A stretch of DNA of 64,000 nt from Actinomadura sp. NAK00032 (GCF_013364275.1 NZ_CP054932.1:7006001-7070000); one strand, 5' to 3'. Counted from the first letter of the stretch, positions 1 through 10,471 are shown. Numbers and translations are program-made. The notes: a model not told the origin generated them from the letters alone.

Positions 1-1
1 C

Positions 2-100
2 TCCTCCGGACCCGCCTCCTCCGGACCCGCCCCCGCCGTGCCGCCCGGCCCGGCGGCCACCGTCTCCGGCGCGCTCGCGCCGGTGTCCCCTCCTCGCTAG
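2..100 (+). CDS. 3' end of an unknown Pro/Ala-rich protein (partial)
   Basis: The frame is open from the left edge to TAG at 98-100, eight bases before the next ATG, giving 32 residues rich in Ser, Gly, Pro and Ala. The first residues repeat the unit SSGPA because the DNA has a tandem 15-bp duplication (CTCCTCCGGACCCGC twice from base 1). This looks like the low-complexity tail of a secreted or cell-wall protein belonging to the operon that follows, but no domain is visible and the reading could be chance in such GC-rich DNA. Confidence 0.3.
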   Translation, partial: SSGPASSGPAPAVPPGPAATVSGALAPVSPPR

Positions 101-108
101 GAGAATCC

Positions 109-1113
109 ATGAGATCCCCCCTCGGTCGGACGTCGCGCCGGACCGCCGTCCTCGGCGCGGCCGCCGTCCTCGGGCTCGGCCTCGCGGCGGCGCCCGCGCT
201 CGCCGCCGGACCGTCCACGACCGTGACGCCGACGACCGGCGCCGATCCGGCGGGCCAGGACATCCGCGTCACCGGCGCCGGGTTCGACCCGGACAAGAAC
301 AACGGCTTCGGCGTTTATGTGGCGTTCGGCCCGAAGAAGGGCGCCGACTGGTACCTGAACGCCAACGCGTTCCAGGCCACCAAGTGGGTGCACAAGAACG
401 CGTCCGGCAGTTCCGGGCAGGCGAAGATGAACGCCGACGGCACCTTCGACCTGACCCTGACCGGCGTCAAGGCCCAGTACACCGACGGCGACGGCAACAA
501 GGTCGACTGCCTCACCACCCAGTGCTACATCCTGACGCTCGCCGCCCACGGGTCGCCCGACCGCAGCCAGGACACCGCGACGCCGGTCACCTTCACCGGC
601 GGCGAGAACCCGGACCCGGACCCGGGCGGCGGGGACCCCGGCACCGGTGAGCCGGGCGGCGGCACGGGCGACCAGCGCATCACCGCCGACGTCACCCGGA
701 CCGGCGCCCTCAGCATGTCGATGGCCGGCACCGACGTGGCGCTGACCGACGCCGCGCCCGGCGGCAGCGCCACCGGCGCGCTGCACAAGGCCACCGTCAC
801 CGACGCGCGCGGCACCGACGCGGGCTGGAACCTCGTCGGCCAGATGAGCGACCTGTCCTCGGCCGAGGGCGGCACCATCCCGGCGGCGAACCTGGCGTGG
901 ACGCCGAGCGCCGCGGTCGTCGAGGACGGCTCCGGCGCGGCCGTCGCCCCCGGACCGCGGGTCCGCGGCCTGGGCACCGCGCAGACCCTGGCCACGTCCG
1001 CGGCCGGGGCCAGCGGCGGCGTCTTCGAGGCCGGCGCCGGGCTCGACCTGCTCGTGCCGGCCGGCGTCACCCCCGGTTCGTACACCGGCACGCTCACGCT
1101 GACCCTGTCCTGA
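109..1113 (+). CDS. Secreted WxL-like surface protein
   Basis: A 334-aa exported protein. Residues 1-33 are a signal peptide (SRRTAVLGAAAVLGL core, cleavage near ALAAG). Residues 35-165 form an Ig-like beta domain, followed by a Gly/Pro/Asp linker (GENPDPDPGGGDPGTG). Residues 190-334 resemble a WxL domain: one W-x-L (GWNL) is present, and the end has the typical VPAGVTPGSYTG then TLTLTL, but the second motif lacks its Trp. WxL domains attach non-covalently to peptidoglycan in Firmicutes. The next gene encodes a DUF916 protein, the known partner family of WxL proteins, which supports the call. An RBS (AGGAG) precedes the ATG. Family assignment is fairly sure; ligand and role are unknown. Confidence 0.7.
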   Translation: MRSPLGRTSRRTAVLGAAAVLGLGLAAAPALAAGPSTTVTPTTGADPAGQDIRVTGAGFDPDKNNGFGVYVAFGPKKGADWYLNANAFQATKWVHKNASGSSGQAKMNADGTFDLTLTGVKAQYTDGDGNKVDCLTTQCYILTLAAHGSPDRSQDTATPVTFTGGENPDPDPGGGDPGTGEPGGGTGDQRITADVTRTGALSMSMAGTDVALTDAAPGGSATGALHKATVTDARGTDAGWNLVGQMSDLSSAEGGTIPAANLAWTPSAAVVEDGSGAAVAPGPRVRGLGTAQTLATSAAGASGGVFEAGAGLDLLVPAGVTPGSYTGTLTLTLS

Positions 1114-1120
1114 CCCGTCC

Positions 1121-1150
1121 GGTGGCGCCGCGCCCCGCCGCGGCGCCACC
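1121..1150 (+). terminator. Strong hairpin between the WxL-like and DUF916 genes
   Basis: GGTGGCGCCGCG pairs perfectly with CGCGGCGCCACC (12 bp) around a 6-base loop, eight bases after the upstream stop codon. There is no U-tract. It may reduce readthrough so that the first surface protein is made in excess of the two membrane proteins downstream, or protect the upstream mRNA end. Confidence 0.55.
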
Positions 1151-1169
1151 CCCACCCGCGGAGCCCACC

Positions 1170-2138
1170 ATGACCAGCAAGGCCGCCCTCGCGGGCGGTG
1201 CCGTCCTGACGGCCGTCCTCCTCATCCCGCCCGCGCCGGCCGCGGCCGCCCCGGGCGACCCGGGCGCCATGGCCTGGGCGGTGCGGCCCGCCGGGCCGAA
1301 GGGCCCCAGCGGGCGCGACTACTTCGGCTACTCGCTCTCCCCCGGGCAGACCGTCCGGGACAAGGTGTCGATCTCCAACCTGAGCGACCGCGCCCGGACG
1401 TTCCGGGTGTACGCCACCGACGCCTTCACCACCGCCGACGGCTCGTTCGGCCTGCTCACCGCCGACCGCACCCCGACCGGCGTCGGGACGTGGGTGACGA
1501 TCGAGCGCGGCTCGTACACGGTCAAGGCGGGCAGGACGGTGCAGGTGCCGTTCACGCTCAAGGTGCCGCACGACGCCACGCCGGGCGACCACGGCGGCGG
1601 CATCGTCGCGTCCGTCACCGAGCAGCGGACCACCGCGCGGGGGCAGCGCGTCAACGTCGACCGGCGGGTCGCGGCGCGCGTCTACCTGCGGGCCGCCGGG
1701 GCGCTCGCGCCCGCCCTCCAGGTCACCGCGCTGCGCACCGGGTACGACGCGCCGCTCGTCGGCAACGGCCGGATGGACGTCACCTACACCGTCCGCAACA
1801 CCGGGAACCTGCGGATGACCGCGCTGGCCAGGATCGGCGCGCAGGGGCCGTTCGGGCTGCCGCTCGGGGAGCAGGTCTCCCGCGGCATCCCCGAACTGCT
1901 GCCCGGCGGCAGCTACACCTTCACGGAGCGGATCGGCGGCGTCCCGCCGGCGGGACGGCTGGCCGCCTCGGTCAGGCTCTCGCCGACCGACCCGCAGACC
2001 GGCAGGCCGGTCGCCGCACGGCCGGTGGCCCGCAAGGCGTCGCTGTGGCACGTTCCGTGGCTGATCGCGGGCGCCGTCGCCGTGCTCGCCGCCGGGGCCG
2101 TGTACGCGCGGCGCCGACGTCCGAGGAGCGCCCGATGA
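1170..2138 (+). CDS. DUF916 membrane-anchored WxL-interacting protein
   Basis: A 322-aa protein with a signal peptide (residues 1-26, ending AAAAP) and a DUF916-like extracellular region. The visible block is 'FGYSLSPGQTVRDKVSISN', then 'VTIERGSYTVKAGRTVQVPF' and 'PHDATPGDHGGGIVAS', the usual DUF916 N-terminal beta domain. A second beta domain covers about residues 165-275. A single C-terminal transmembrane helix (about 288-308) ends in an Arg-rich tail. In Firmicutes such proteins bind WxL proteins and peptidoglycan, and the gene lies right after a WxL-like gene. Its stop overlaps the next start (ATGA at 2135-2138), so the two are translationally coupled. Confidence 0.8.
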   Translation: MTSKAALAGGAVLTAVLLIPPAPAAAAPGDPGAMAWAVRPAGPKGPSGRDYFGYSLSPGQTVRDKVSISNLSDRARTFRVYATDAFTTADGSFGLLTADRTPTGVGTWVTIERGSYTVKAGRTVQVPFTLKVPHDATPGDHGGGIVASVTEQRTTARGQRVNVDRRVAARVYLRAAGALAPALQVTALRTGYDAPLVGNGRMDVTYTVRNTGNLRMTALARIGAQGPFGLPLGEQVSRGIPELLPGGSYTFTERIGGVPPAGRLAASVRLSPTDPQTGRPVAARPVARKASLWHVPWLIAGAVAVLAAGAVYARRRRPRSAR

Positions 2139-3289
2139 GAACGCTCAGGTTCGCCGCCGCCCTCGCCGCCGCCGCGTCGGTGCCGCTGCTCGCCACTCCC
2201 GCCCACGCGGAACCCGCGATCGGCCTCGACCGGACGGCGGTCAAGCCGGGCCAGACCGTGACCGTGCGCCTGACCGGCTTCGCACCGGGCAACCTCCTCG
2301 TCGAACTGTGCGGCAACCAGGCGCGGCGCGGCACCGCCGACTGCGCGGTGGCGGCGTCCGCCAGCACCTACGCGGGCGAGGGCAAGGCCACCGCCGTGAT
2401 GCTCAACGTCGCCAAGCCGCCGGTCGGCTGCCCCTGCGTCATCGCGGTGCGGCCCGTCACCGGCGGCGCGGCCCGGACCGTCCCGATCAAGGTGGCGGGC
2501 GTGCCGACGCTGTCGGCCGCCGAACGTCCCGCCGCGTCGGCAGCGGGCGGGACCCGCCGGCTGTCCGCGACCGCCGTCTCGGTACGCGGCGGCGGCCTCC
2601 TGGACGGCTGGCTCGGCGGCGCCGCCGACCGCACCCTCCGCGTCACCCTGCGCAACGAGGGCACGACACCCCTCACCGACGTCCCGCTCTCGCTGACCAT
2701 GGGACGCGGTCCCGACCCCGCCGACCTGGTCACCGCGCCCGCGCTGGGCACGCTCGACCCGGGCCAGGAGCGCACGTACGACATCCCGTTCACGCTGGGC
2801 GCGCCGGCGTTCGGCCGCTACACCGTGCGCGGCGAGATCGGCGGGCTGGACGAGCCGATCGCGTTCACCGCGCACACCGCCGGCTACCCGTGGGCGCTGC
2901 CGCTGCTCGGCGCGCTGCTCGTCCCGCTGCCCCTGGCCGCCCGCCGCCGGAGACCCCGCCCCCGCCCGGCCTCCGCCGCCCGCCAGCCGCGCGGCATGAA
3001 CGAGAACGTGGCCGCCAACATCGCCTGGTGGACGCGGGCGCGCGGCCACACGCCCGAAGCGCTGGCCGACGCCCTCACCGTCGCCACCGGCCGCCCGTAC
3101 ACGGCCGCCGACCTGCCCCCGGCCACGCCCGCCTGCTCGTTCGACGCGGACACGCTGGAGGCGGTGAGCACGTTCCTCGGCATCCCGTTGCCCGCCCTGC
3201 TGCTCCCCGCCCCGGCCGGCGCGCAGGACGAGGACGCCCGCCTCACCCCTCGCGCCGGCACCGGCCCGCCCTCCAGCCTGCCCACTTAG
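2135..3289 (+). CDS. Exported beta-domain protein with TM helix and HTH-like cytoplasmic tail
   Basis: A 384-aa protein. It has a signal peptide (about 1-25, ATPAHA), extracellular beta-rich domains with four Cys between residues 50 and 110, and a CARDB-like segment (about 165-245). A transmembrane helix lies at about 251-268, followed by a run of Arg. After the stop-transfer sequence, residues 288-355 look like an XRE/Cro-type helix-turn-helix: VAANIAWWTRARG, TPEALADAL, then DADTLEAVSTFLGIPLPALL. The ATG at 2996 is in frame, so the tail could also be an internal-start product, but no stop separates the two parts. Coupled to the DUF916 gene by ATGA, with GAGGAG as RBS. The surface role is inferred from context; the HTH reading is by eye. 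Confidence 0.7.
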   Translation: MRTLRFAAALAAAASVPLLATPAHAEPAIGLDRTAVKPGQTVTVRLTGFAPGNLLVELCGNQARRGTADCAVAASASTYAGEGKATAVMLNVAKPPVGCPCVIAVRPVTGGAARTVPIKVAGVPTLSAAERPAASAAGGTRRLSATAVSVRGGGLLDGWLGGAADRTLRVTLRNEGTTPLTDVPLSLTMGRGPDPADLVTAPALGTLDPGQERTYDIPFTLGAPAFGRYTVRGEIGGLDEPIAFTAHTAGYPWALPLLGALLVPLPLAARRRRPRPRPASAARQPRGMNENVAANIAWWTRARGHTPEALADALTVATGRPYTAADLPPATPACSFDADTLEAVSTFLGIPLPALLLPAPAGAQDEDARLTPRAGTGPPSSLPT

Positions 3290-3348
3290 CGCAACGCATC
3301 CCGGTTTCGGGGTATGCGGGGTGGGACGGGGCATTTCAGGGAGGGATC

Positions 3349-4398
3349 ATGCGCGCACTTCGGTTGCTGGAGTGGAAGTCCGATCCGGAGCTGGTCGAGG
3401 TCGCCGAGCCGGAGCCGGGGCCGGGCCAGGTCGTCGTCAAGGTCGGGGGCGCGGGGGCCTGCCATTCGGACCTGCACCTCATGCGCGACTTCGACGGCGC
3501 GACGCTGCCGTGGGGGCCGCCGTTCACCCTCGGCCATGAGAACGCCGGGTGGGTGCACGCCGTCGGCGACGGCGTGCGCGGGCTCGACGTGGGCCGGCCG
3601 GTGGCCGTGTACGGGCCGTGGGGCTGCGGGATCTGCCCGCGCTGCCAGATCGGGGCGGAGGACTACTGCGAGAACCCGGCGGAGGCGCCGGTGCCCGGAG
3701 GCGGCGGCGGGCTCGGCCTCGACGGCGGCATGGCCGAGTACCTGCTCGTCCCCGCCGCGCGGTTCCTCCTGCCGCTGCCGGACGGCCTCGACCCGGTGGC
3801 GGCGGCGCCGCTGACCGACGCCGGGCTCACCCCGTACCACGCCGTCCGGCGGTCGTGGGCGAAGCTGCCGCCGGGCGCGACCGCGGTCGTGATCGGGACG
3901 GGCGGGCTCGGCCACCTGGGGGTGCAGGTCCTCAAGGCCACCACCGCCGCCCGGGTCATCGCCGTCGACACGCGGGAGGAGGCCCGGGAGCGCGCGATGG
4001 CGCACGGCGCCGACCTCGCCCTCCCGTCCGGCGGCGGCACGGCGGACGCCGTGCGGGAGGCGACCGGCGGGCGCGGCGCGGACGTGGTGCTCGACTTCGT
4101 CGGCGTGGACGCGACGCTCGCGATCGCCGCCGCGTCGGCGCGGATGCTCGGCGACGTGACGATCGTCGGCATCGGCGGCGGCACGCTGCCGGTGTCGTTC
4201 TTCTCCGTCCCCTACGAGGTGTCGTTCCAGACGACCTACTGGGGGACGCGGCCGGAGCTGGCGGAGGTCCTCGACCTGGCGGCGCGGGGGCTGCTGCGGC
4301 CCGACGTCACCGAGTTCCCGCTGGACCGGGCGCTCGACGCCTACCGCGACATGGAGGCGGGCCGGCTGGAGGGCCGCGCCGTGATCGTGCCCGGCTGA
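3349..4398 (+). CDS. Zinc-dependent alcohol dehydrogenase (MDR family)
   Basis: A 349-aa medium-chain dehydrogenase. The N-terminal GroES-like domain has the catalytic zinc Cys and His (GACHSDLH; GHENAG), and the structural-zinc Cys cluster CGICPRCQIGAEDYC is intact. The Rossmann nucleotide-binding motif is GTGGLGHLGVQ at about residue 183. It would oxidise alcohols or reduce aldehydes with NAD(P) in the cytosol; the substrate is not predictable. A good RBS (GGGAGGG) precedes the ATG. The gene stands alone, convergent with the cNMP-binding gene, at the edge of the dormancy-type island. No DosR-like box was seen in its short upstream region. Confidence 0.88.
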   Translation: MRALRLLEWKSDPELVEVAEPEPGPGQVVVKVGGAGACHSDLHLMRDFDGATLPWGPPFTLGHENAGWVHAVGDGVRGLDVGRPVAVYGPWGCGICPRCQIGAEDYCENPAEAPVPGGGGGLGLDGGMAEYLLVPAARFLLPLPDGLDPVAAAPLTDAGLTPYHAVRRSWAKLPPGATAVVIGTGGLGHLGVQVLKATTAARVIAVDTREEARERAMAHGADLALPSGGGTADAVREATGGRGADVVLDFVGVDATLAIAAASARMLGDVTIVGIGGGTLPVSFFSVPYEVSFQTTYWGTRPELAEVLDLAARGLLRPDVTEFPLDRALDAYRDMEAGRLEGRAVIVPG

Positions 4399-4434
4399 CG
4401 CGACGGCCCGCGCGCGTCACGGGTGCGGCGCGGG

Positions 4435-4911
4435 TCACGGGTGCGGCGCGGGCGCGGCGGAGGCGGCCTCCAGGAGCCGCAGCCGCACCGCCTGGAGCCG
4501 GTCGACGGCGAGTTCGGTGAAGCGGCGGGTCAGCTCGTAGCCGAGCGCGGGGTCGACCGCGCACAGCGTGCGCACCAGCCGCCCGTCGAACTCGACGGCC
4601 TCGACACCGGTGACCGCCGTCGCGCCGAAGCGCCACCGGTACGGGTGGAACAGCCAGGACCAGCCCAGCACCGAGCCGGGCCCGGAGGTGTCGACGACGA
4701 CCGTCCCGCGGCCGGGCACGCGCAGGTCGAGCGCCGCCTCGCCGTCGCGGATCAGCCAGAACCGCTCGGCGGGCCCGCCCTCGGCGATGATCCGCCGCCC
4801 CGCCGGGATCGCGGCGGGCCGGGCCGCGGTCGCCAGCCTGGCCAGGTCGGCGCCGCGCATCCCGTGCAGGAAGGGCTCCCGCGCGAGGTCGGCCGCCGTA
4901 AGGATGCTCAC
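4435..4911 (-). CDS. Cyclic nucleotide-binding domain protein
   Basis: A 158-aa protein made almost entirely of one CRP/FNR-type cyclic nucleotide-binding fold. It shows 'EPFLHGMRGADLARLATAA', 'IIAEGGPAERFWLIRDGEAAL' and 'GPGSVLGWSWLF', the cap of the beta-roll. The usual C-terminal winged helix is missing, so it probably senses a ligand or protein rather than binding DNA. The GTG start at 4911 has GGGGGCG upstream; an in-frame ATG at 4947 has no RBS. It is divergent from the DevR-like regulator, and two DosR-type palindromes lie between them. In mycobacteria, similar single-domain proteins occur in hypoxia-induced loci. Confidence 0.75.
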   Translation of the reverse strand: MSILTAADLAREPFLHGMRGADLARLATAARPAAIPAGRRIIAEGGPAERFWLIRDGEAALDLRVPGRGTVVVDTSGPGSVLGWSWLFHPYRWRFGATAVTGVEAVEFDGRLVRTLCAVDPALGYELTRRFTELAVDRLQAVRLRLLEAASAAPAPHP

Positions 4912-4975
4912 GGTTCGCCCCCGATCATGTGTGGTCCGTCCCCCCATCCCAGCGCAGCGGGTGACCCCCGCCACA

Positions 4976-4989
4976 GGGCCGAAAGGCCC
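4976..4989. promoter_or_regulatory. DosR/DevR-type box 1
   Basis: GGGCCGAAAGGCCC is an inverted repeat with arms GGGCC/GGCCC and a 4-base spacer. This is the same 5-4-5 spacing as the mycobacterial DosR box core (GGGAC-N4-GTCCC). It sits in the divergent region between the cNMP-binding gene and the response regulator gene. Confidence 0.55.
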
Positions 4990-5014
4990 TTGCCCGCGGG
5001 ACCTCCGCCGGTCC

Positions 5015-5028
5015 GGGACCTTGGTCCC
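5015..5028. promoter_or_regulatory. DosR/DevR-type box 2
   Basis: GGGACCTTGGTCCC is a perfect 14-bp palindrome apart from the central TT, and matches the DosR core GGGAC-N4-GTCCC exactly in both arms. It lies 86 bp upstream of the DevR-like regulator start, 26 bp from box 1. This suggests autoregulation and/or control of the divergent gene. Confidence 0.65.
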
Positions 5029-5113
5029 ATGGCGGCGGGACGTCCGGCGGTCGCGCCACCGCGCGGGCGCGGGTAGCGTCCGTTCTGTCAGCGATGAGGC
5101 GAAGGGCGGGGCC

Positions 5114-5785
5114 ATGAGCGGTGAGGCCGCCGGGACGATCCGGGTGTTCCTGCTGGACGACCACGAGGTCGTCCGCCGCGGGGTCGCGGCGCTGCTGTCG
5201 GCCGAGGACGACATCGAGATCGTCGGCGAGGCCGGCACCGCCGACCACGCGCTCGCCCGCATCCCCGCCGCGCGCCCCGACGTCGCCGTCCTGGACGTGC
5301 GGCTCCCCGACGGCGACGGCGTCACCGTCTGCCGCGAGATCCGCTCCCGGCTGCCCGACCTGGCCTGCCTCATGCTGACCTCGTTCGACGACGAGGACGC
5401 CCTGTTCGAGGCCGTCATGGCGGGCGCCGCCGGGTACGTCCTCAAGCAGATCCACGGCTCCGACCTCGTCGGCGCCGTCCGCACCGTCGCCACCGGCCAG
5501 TCCCTCCTGGACCCCCGCTCCACCGCCCGCATGCTCCAGCGGCTGCGCGACCGGCAGGAGAAGCAGGACCCGCTCAGGGCCCTGACCGACCAGGAGCGCC
5601 ACATCTTCGACCTGATCGGCGAGGGCCTCACCAACCGGCAGATCGGCGAGCGGCTCTTCCTCGCCGAGAAGACCGTCAAGAACTACATCTCCAGCATCTT
5701 CGCCAAGCTCGGCATGAGCCGCCGCACCCAGGCCGCCGCGCTCGCCGCCCAGCTCAAGGCCGACCGCCGGGACTCGCACATCTAG
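5114..5785 (+). CDS. DevR/DosR-like NarL-family response regulator
   Basis: A 223-aa two-domain regulator. The receiver domain (about 9-125) has the acidic pair D15-D16, phospho-acceptor D61 (AVLDVRLPDG), the switch Thr in MLTSF and the Lys in YVLKQ. The C-terminal LuxR-type HTH (about 155-215) reads LTDQERHIFDLIGEGLTNRQIGERL, then KTVKNYISSIFAKLGM. This order and length match DevR/DosR, which switches on hypoxia and nitric-oxide dormancy genes. No sensor kinase is adjacent. The promoter holds two DosR-type palindromes. Neighbours such as the CtpF-like ATPase, Acg-like nitroreductase and hemerythrin fit that regulon. Confidence 0.85.
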   Translation: MSGEAAGTIRVFLLDDHEVVRRGVAALLSAEDDIEIVGEAGTADHALARIPAARPDVAVLDVRLPDGDGVTVCREIRSRLPDLACLMLTSFDDEDALFEAVMAGAAGYVLKQIHGSDLVGAVRTVATGQSLLDPRSTARMLQRLRDRQEKQDPLRALTDQERHIFDLIGEGLTNRQIGERLFLAEKTVKNYISSIFAKLGMSRRTQAAALAAQLKADRRDSHI

Positions 5786-5867
5786 CTGATCTTCCGCCCC
5801 GGCCCCGCACGTCCCCGGCCGCGCGGGCGTCAGCGGCACGCCCGGGGGCATGAAGCGGGAGATTCGC

Positions 5868-5881
5868 GGGACCATCGCCCC
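5868..5881. promoter_or_regulatory. DosR-type box 3 (imperfect)
   Basis: GGGACCATCGCCCC fits GGGNC-N4-GNCCC, about 60 bp upstream of the P-type ATPase start. One arm departs from GTCCC (GCCCC). Position and spacing are right for an activator site, but a match this loose could occur by chance in GC-rich DNA. Confidence 0.4.
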
Positions 5882-5941
5882 TGCGAGCCCGCACCGGCTC
5901 GCCGGAGGCGGCGCGGGCTCGGGGGTGACAGGAGGTTGGGG

Positions 5942-8554
<2,613 letters not shown>

Positions 8555-8578
8555 GCCGGTGGCCTCGCGCATCCTCCA

Positions 8579-9013
8579 TCAGGTGCTGGGCAGGGCGGTC
8601 GCCATGAGGACGATGCCGACGGAGCCGACGAGCGAGGCGATCGCCATGGACCGGGCGAAGGACGGGTGCCGGGAGCTGGCCCAGCCGTGCACGCCCGCGA
8701 CGGCGACGACGGCGCCGAACAGCAGCAGCTTGGCGGCCAGGATGCGGCCGTAGCCGGGCTCGGCGAGCGAGGCCCAGGTGACGCCCTTGTGCCAGGCCAT
8801 CGCCACGCCGGTGGTGATCTGCACCGGCAGGAAGACCGCCCCGGTGAAGATCCCGAACCGGCGGCCGACCTCCCGCGCCATCCCGGTGTACTGCCCGGCG
8901 GCGAGCTTCCGGCGGGCGAGCGGCAGCAGGACCAGGGAGATGGTGAGCTGCCCGCCCACCCACAGCGCGGCCCCCGAGACGTGCAGGAAGCGGATGACGG
9001 ACCACCAGGTCAT
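8579..9013 (-). CDS. CopD-like four-helix membrane protein
   Basis: A 144-aa membrane protein with four hydrophobic segments (about 5-30, 50-73, 85-108 and 118-140). An early His sits in RFLHVSGAALWVGG, and H108-G-W follows the third helix. This resembles the CopD/DUF2269-type small membrane proteins that accompany copper proteins. Its ATG overlaps the stop of the upstream cupredoxin gene (ATGA at 9010-9013), so the two are made together and may cooperate in copper handling or electron transfer. Function is inferred from context. Confidence 0.7.
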   Translation of the reverse strand: MTWWSVIRFLHVSGAALWVGGQLTISLVLLPLARRKLAAGQYTGMAREVGRRFGIFTGAVFLPVQITTGVAMAWHKGVTWASLAEPGYGRILAAKLLLFGAVVAVAGVHGWASSRHPSFARSMAIASLVGSVGIVLMATALPST

Positions 9014-10338
9014 GGGGTCACCTTCAGGATTCCGTGGGCGCCGGTTTCGCCGTGGCGCATGTCGTGGTCGACGAAGGGATAGTGGCCCGCTTCGGGGACG
9101 ACGGTCTCGACGAACCCGCCCTGGCCCGGTGCCAGATCGAGGATCTGCGCGCCGCCCGGGTCCCCCTTGCGGAGTCGGTAGGCACCCTCTTTGTAGAGGG
9201 TGTCGAACTGGGCGCCGACGATGTGGAACGCGGTGCCGGACGACGGTCCGGCGTCCACCACCCACACGCGGACGCGGTCACCGGTACGAGCGGTCAGCGG
9301 AGCATGGTCGTAGCCGGCGGCGGTGCCGTTGAACATCCACGCGTCCGGACGGCCTTCGCGCATCTTGGCCACCTGATCCTGCGAGCCGGGCACGCCCACG
9401 TACAACTCGCCCTGGACCAAGACGTACTCACGGTCGACCGCCGGCAGATCGGGCGGGTCGATGATGACCGCGCCGTACATCCCGTTGGCGATGTGCTGCA
9501 GCATCGGCATGGTCGAGCAGTGATACAGCCACGCCCCCGCACGCTCGGCGGTGAACCGGTACGTCAACCGCTCCCCCGGCCCGATCGTGCGCATCGGCAC
9601 GTCCGGGGCCAGGCTGCCCGCGTGGAAGTCGATGCCATGGCCCATGGTGGTGTCGTTGACCAGGGTGATCACGAACACGTCCCCGACCCTGCCGCGCAAC
9701 ACCGGACCCGGGACACTGCCGCCGAACGTCCACATCGTCTGCCGCACCCCGGGCGCGACCTCCAACTCCCGGTCCCCGGCACGCAACTCCACCCGGTGCT
9801 CCCTCACCCCGCGGGCGGGCTTGAGCGCGGCGTCGTAGGGGGCCCAGCCCGCTGAGGGCTGGGCGGACAGGTCGAGCCCGCCGGTGCCCATCGCCTGATG
9901 GTTCATCGACGGCGCGTGCGCCTGGTGCCCGCCGGTCGGCTTGATCCGCATCGTCATCCCGGCGGCACGATGGCCCGCAACCGTGCACCAGCCGTCAACC
10001 GCCCCCTTCAGCGGCGGCACCGTCAGCGTCGCCGACTCCCCCCGATCCAGCATCGGAGTCGCCTGACCCGACGCCAGACGCAGGTCATGCCGCATCGCAT
10101 CCCTGTTCGTCACCCGCAACACCAACCGCGCACCCGGCGCGGCCTCGATCGTCCCCGGCCGGATGCGCATGTTCGCCAACGTCACCTCCACCACACGCGT
10201 CCCCGACGCGGTGACGGTGCGGGCGGGCGAGTCGGTCCGGCCGCTCGTCGCGAACACCACCGCCAAGGCGGTCAGAAGGCAGCCGACCAGGACACCGGCG
10301 ACCGGCGGCGATGGCCGCGCGCCGCGCGAAAGGTTCAC
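9010..10338 (-). CDS. Membrane-anchored three-cupredoxin protein, NirK-like multicopper oxidase
   Basis: A 442-aa protein. Its N-terminal transmembrane anchor (about 12-31) is followed by a cupredoxin-like domain (about 50-135, with a Cys and His near WCTVAGH). Two further cupredoxin domains resemble copper nitrite reductase. Copper ligands are visible in HGIDFHAG (type 2 His and the active-site Asp region), YHCSTMPMLQHIANGMYG (type 1 His-Cys-His-Met pattern) and FHIVGAQFD. It likely acts outside the membrane, reducing nitrite to NO or oxidising a substrate. GTG 10338 begins the anchor; the RBS is weak, and GTG 10347 is an alternative. It is divergent from the nitroreductase, with DosR-type boxes between. 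Confidence 0.75.
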   Translation of the reverse strand: MNLSRGARPSPPVAGVLVGCLLTALAVVFATSGRTDSPARTVTASGTRVVEVTLANMRIRPGTIEAAPGARLVLRVTNRDAMRHDLRLASGQATPMLDRGESATLTVPPLKGAVDGWCTVAGHRAAGMTMRIKPTGGHQAHAPSMNHQAMGTGGLDLSAQPSAGWAPYDAALKPARGVREHRVELRAGDRELEVAPGVRQTMWTFGGSVPGPVLRGRVGDVFVITLVNDTTMGHGIDFHAGSLAPDVPMRTIGPGERLTYRFTAERAGAWLYHCSTMPMLQHIANGMYGAVIIDPPDLPAVDREYVLVQGELYVGVPGSQDQVAKMREGRPDAWMFNGTAAGYDHAPLTARTGDRVRVWVVDAGPSSGTAFHIVGAQFDTLYKEGAYRLRKGDPGGAQILDLAPGQGGFVETVVPEAGHYPFVDHDMRHGETGAHGILKVTP

Positions 10339-10374
10339 GCGTTCCACGGTCGCGGCCGAGCGCGCGGCGCGAGA

Positions 10375-10388
10375 GGGTCCAAGGTCCC
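10375..10388. promoter_or_regulatory. DosR-type box 4
   Basis: GGGTCCAAGGTCCC fits GGGNC-N4-GNCCC, with a perfect GTCCC arm and one departure (GGGTC) in the other. It lies 37 bp upstream of the cupredoxin gene start in the divergent promoter region. Confidence 0.5.
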
Positions 10389-10396
10389 GCCGGCCC

Positions 10397-10410
10397 GGAC
10401 CGAAAGGCCC
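10397..10410. promoter_or_regulatory. DosR-type box 5 (degenerate arm)
   Basis: GGACCGAAAGGCCC repeats the spacer and right arm of box 1 (GAAA then GGCCC), with a one-base change in the left arm. It lies nine bases from box 4, the kind of paired arrangement seen at strong DosR promoters. Confidence 0.4.
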
Positions 10411-10457
10411 GCCCGTGCGACGGCCCCGGACGGACCGTCCTTGGTCCCCCGCCTCGC

Positions 10458-10471
10458 GGGACCTTCGGCCC
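10458..10471. promoter_or_regulatory. DosR-type box 6
   Basis: GGGACCTTCGGCCC matches the DosR core in both arms (GGGAC, GGCCC), with CTTC between. It is 65 bp upstream of the Acg-like nitroreductase start, a suitable place for an activator. A looser repeat, GGACC-N6-GGTCC, lies at 10432-10447. Confidence 0.55.

Noticed and set aside
4999..5014. GGACC-N6-GGTCC as another DosR box
   Set aside because: The spacing is six rather than four bases, so it does not fit the box. Similar repeats are common in this GC-rich DNA.
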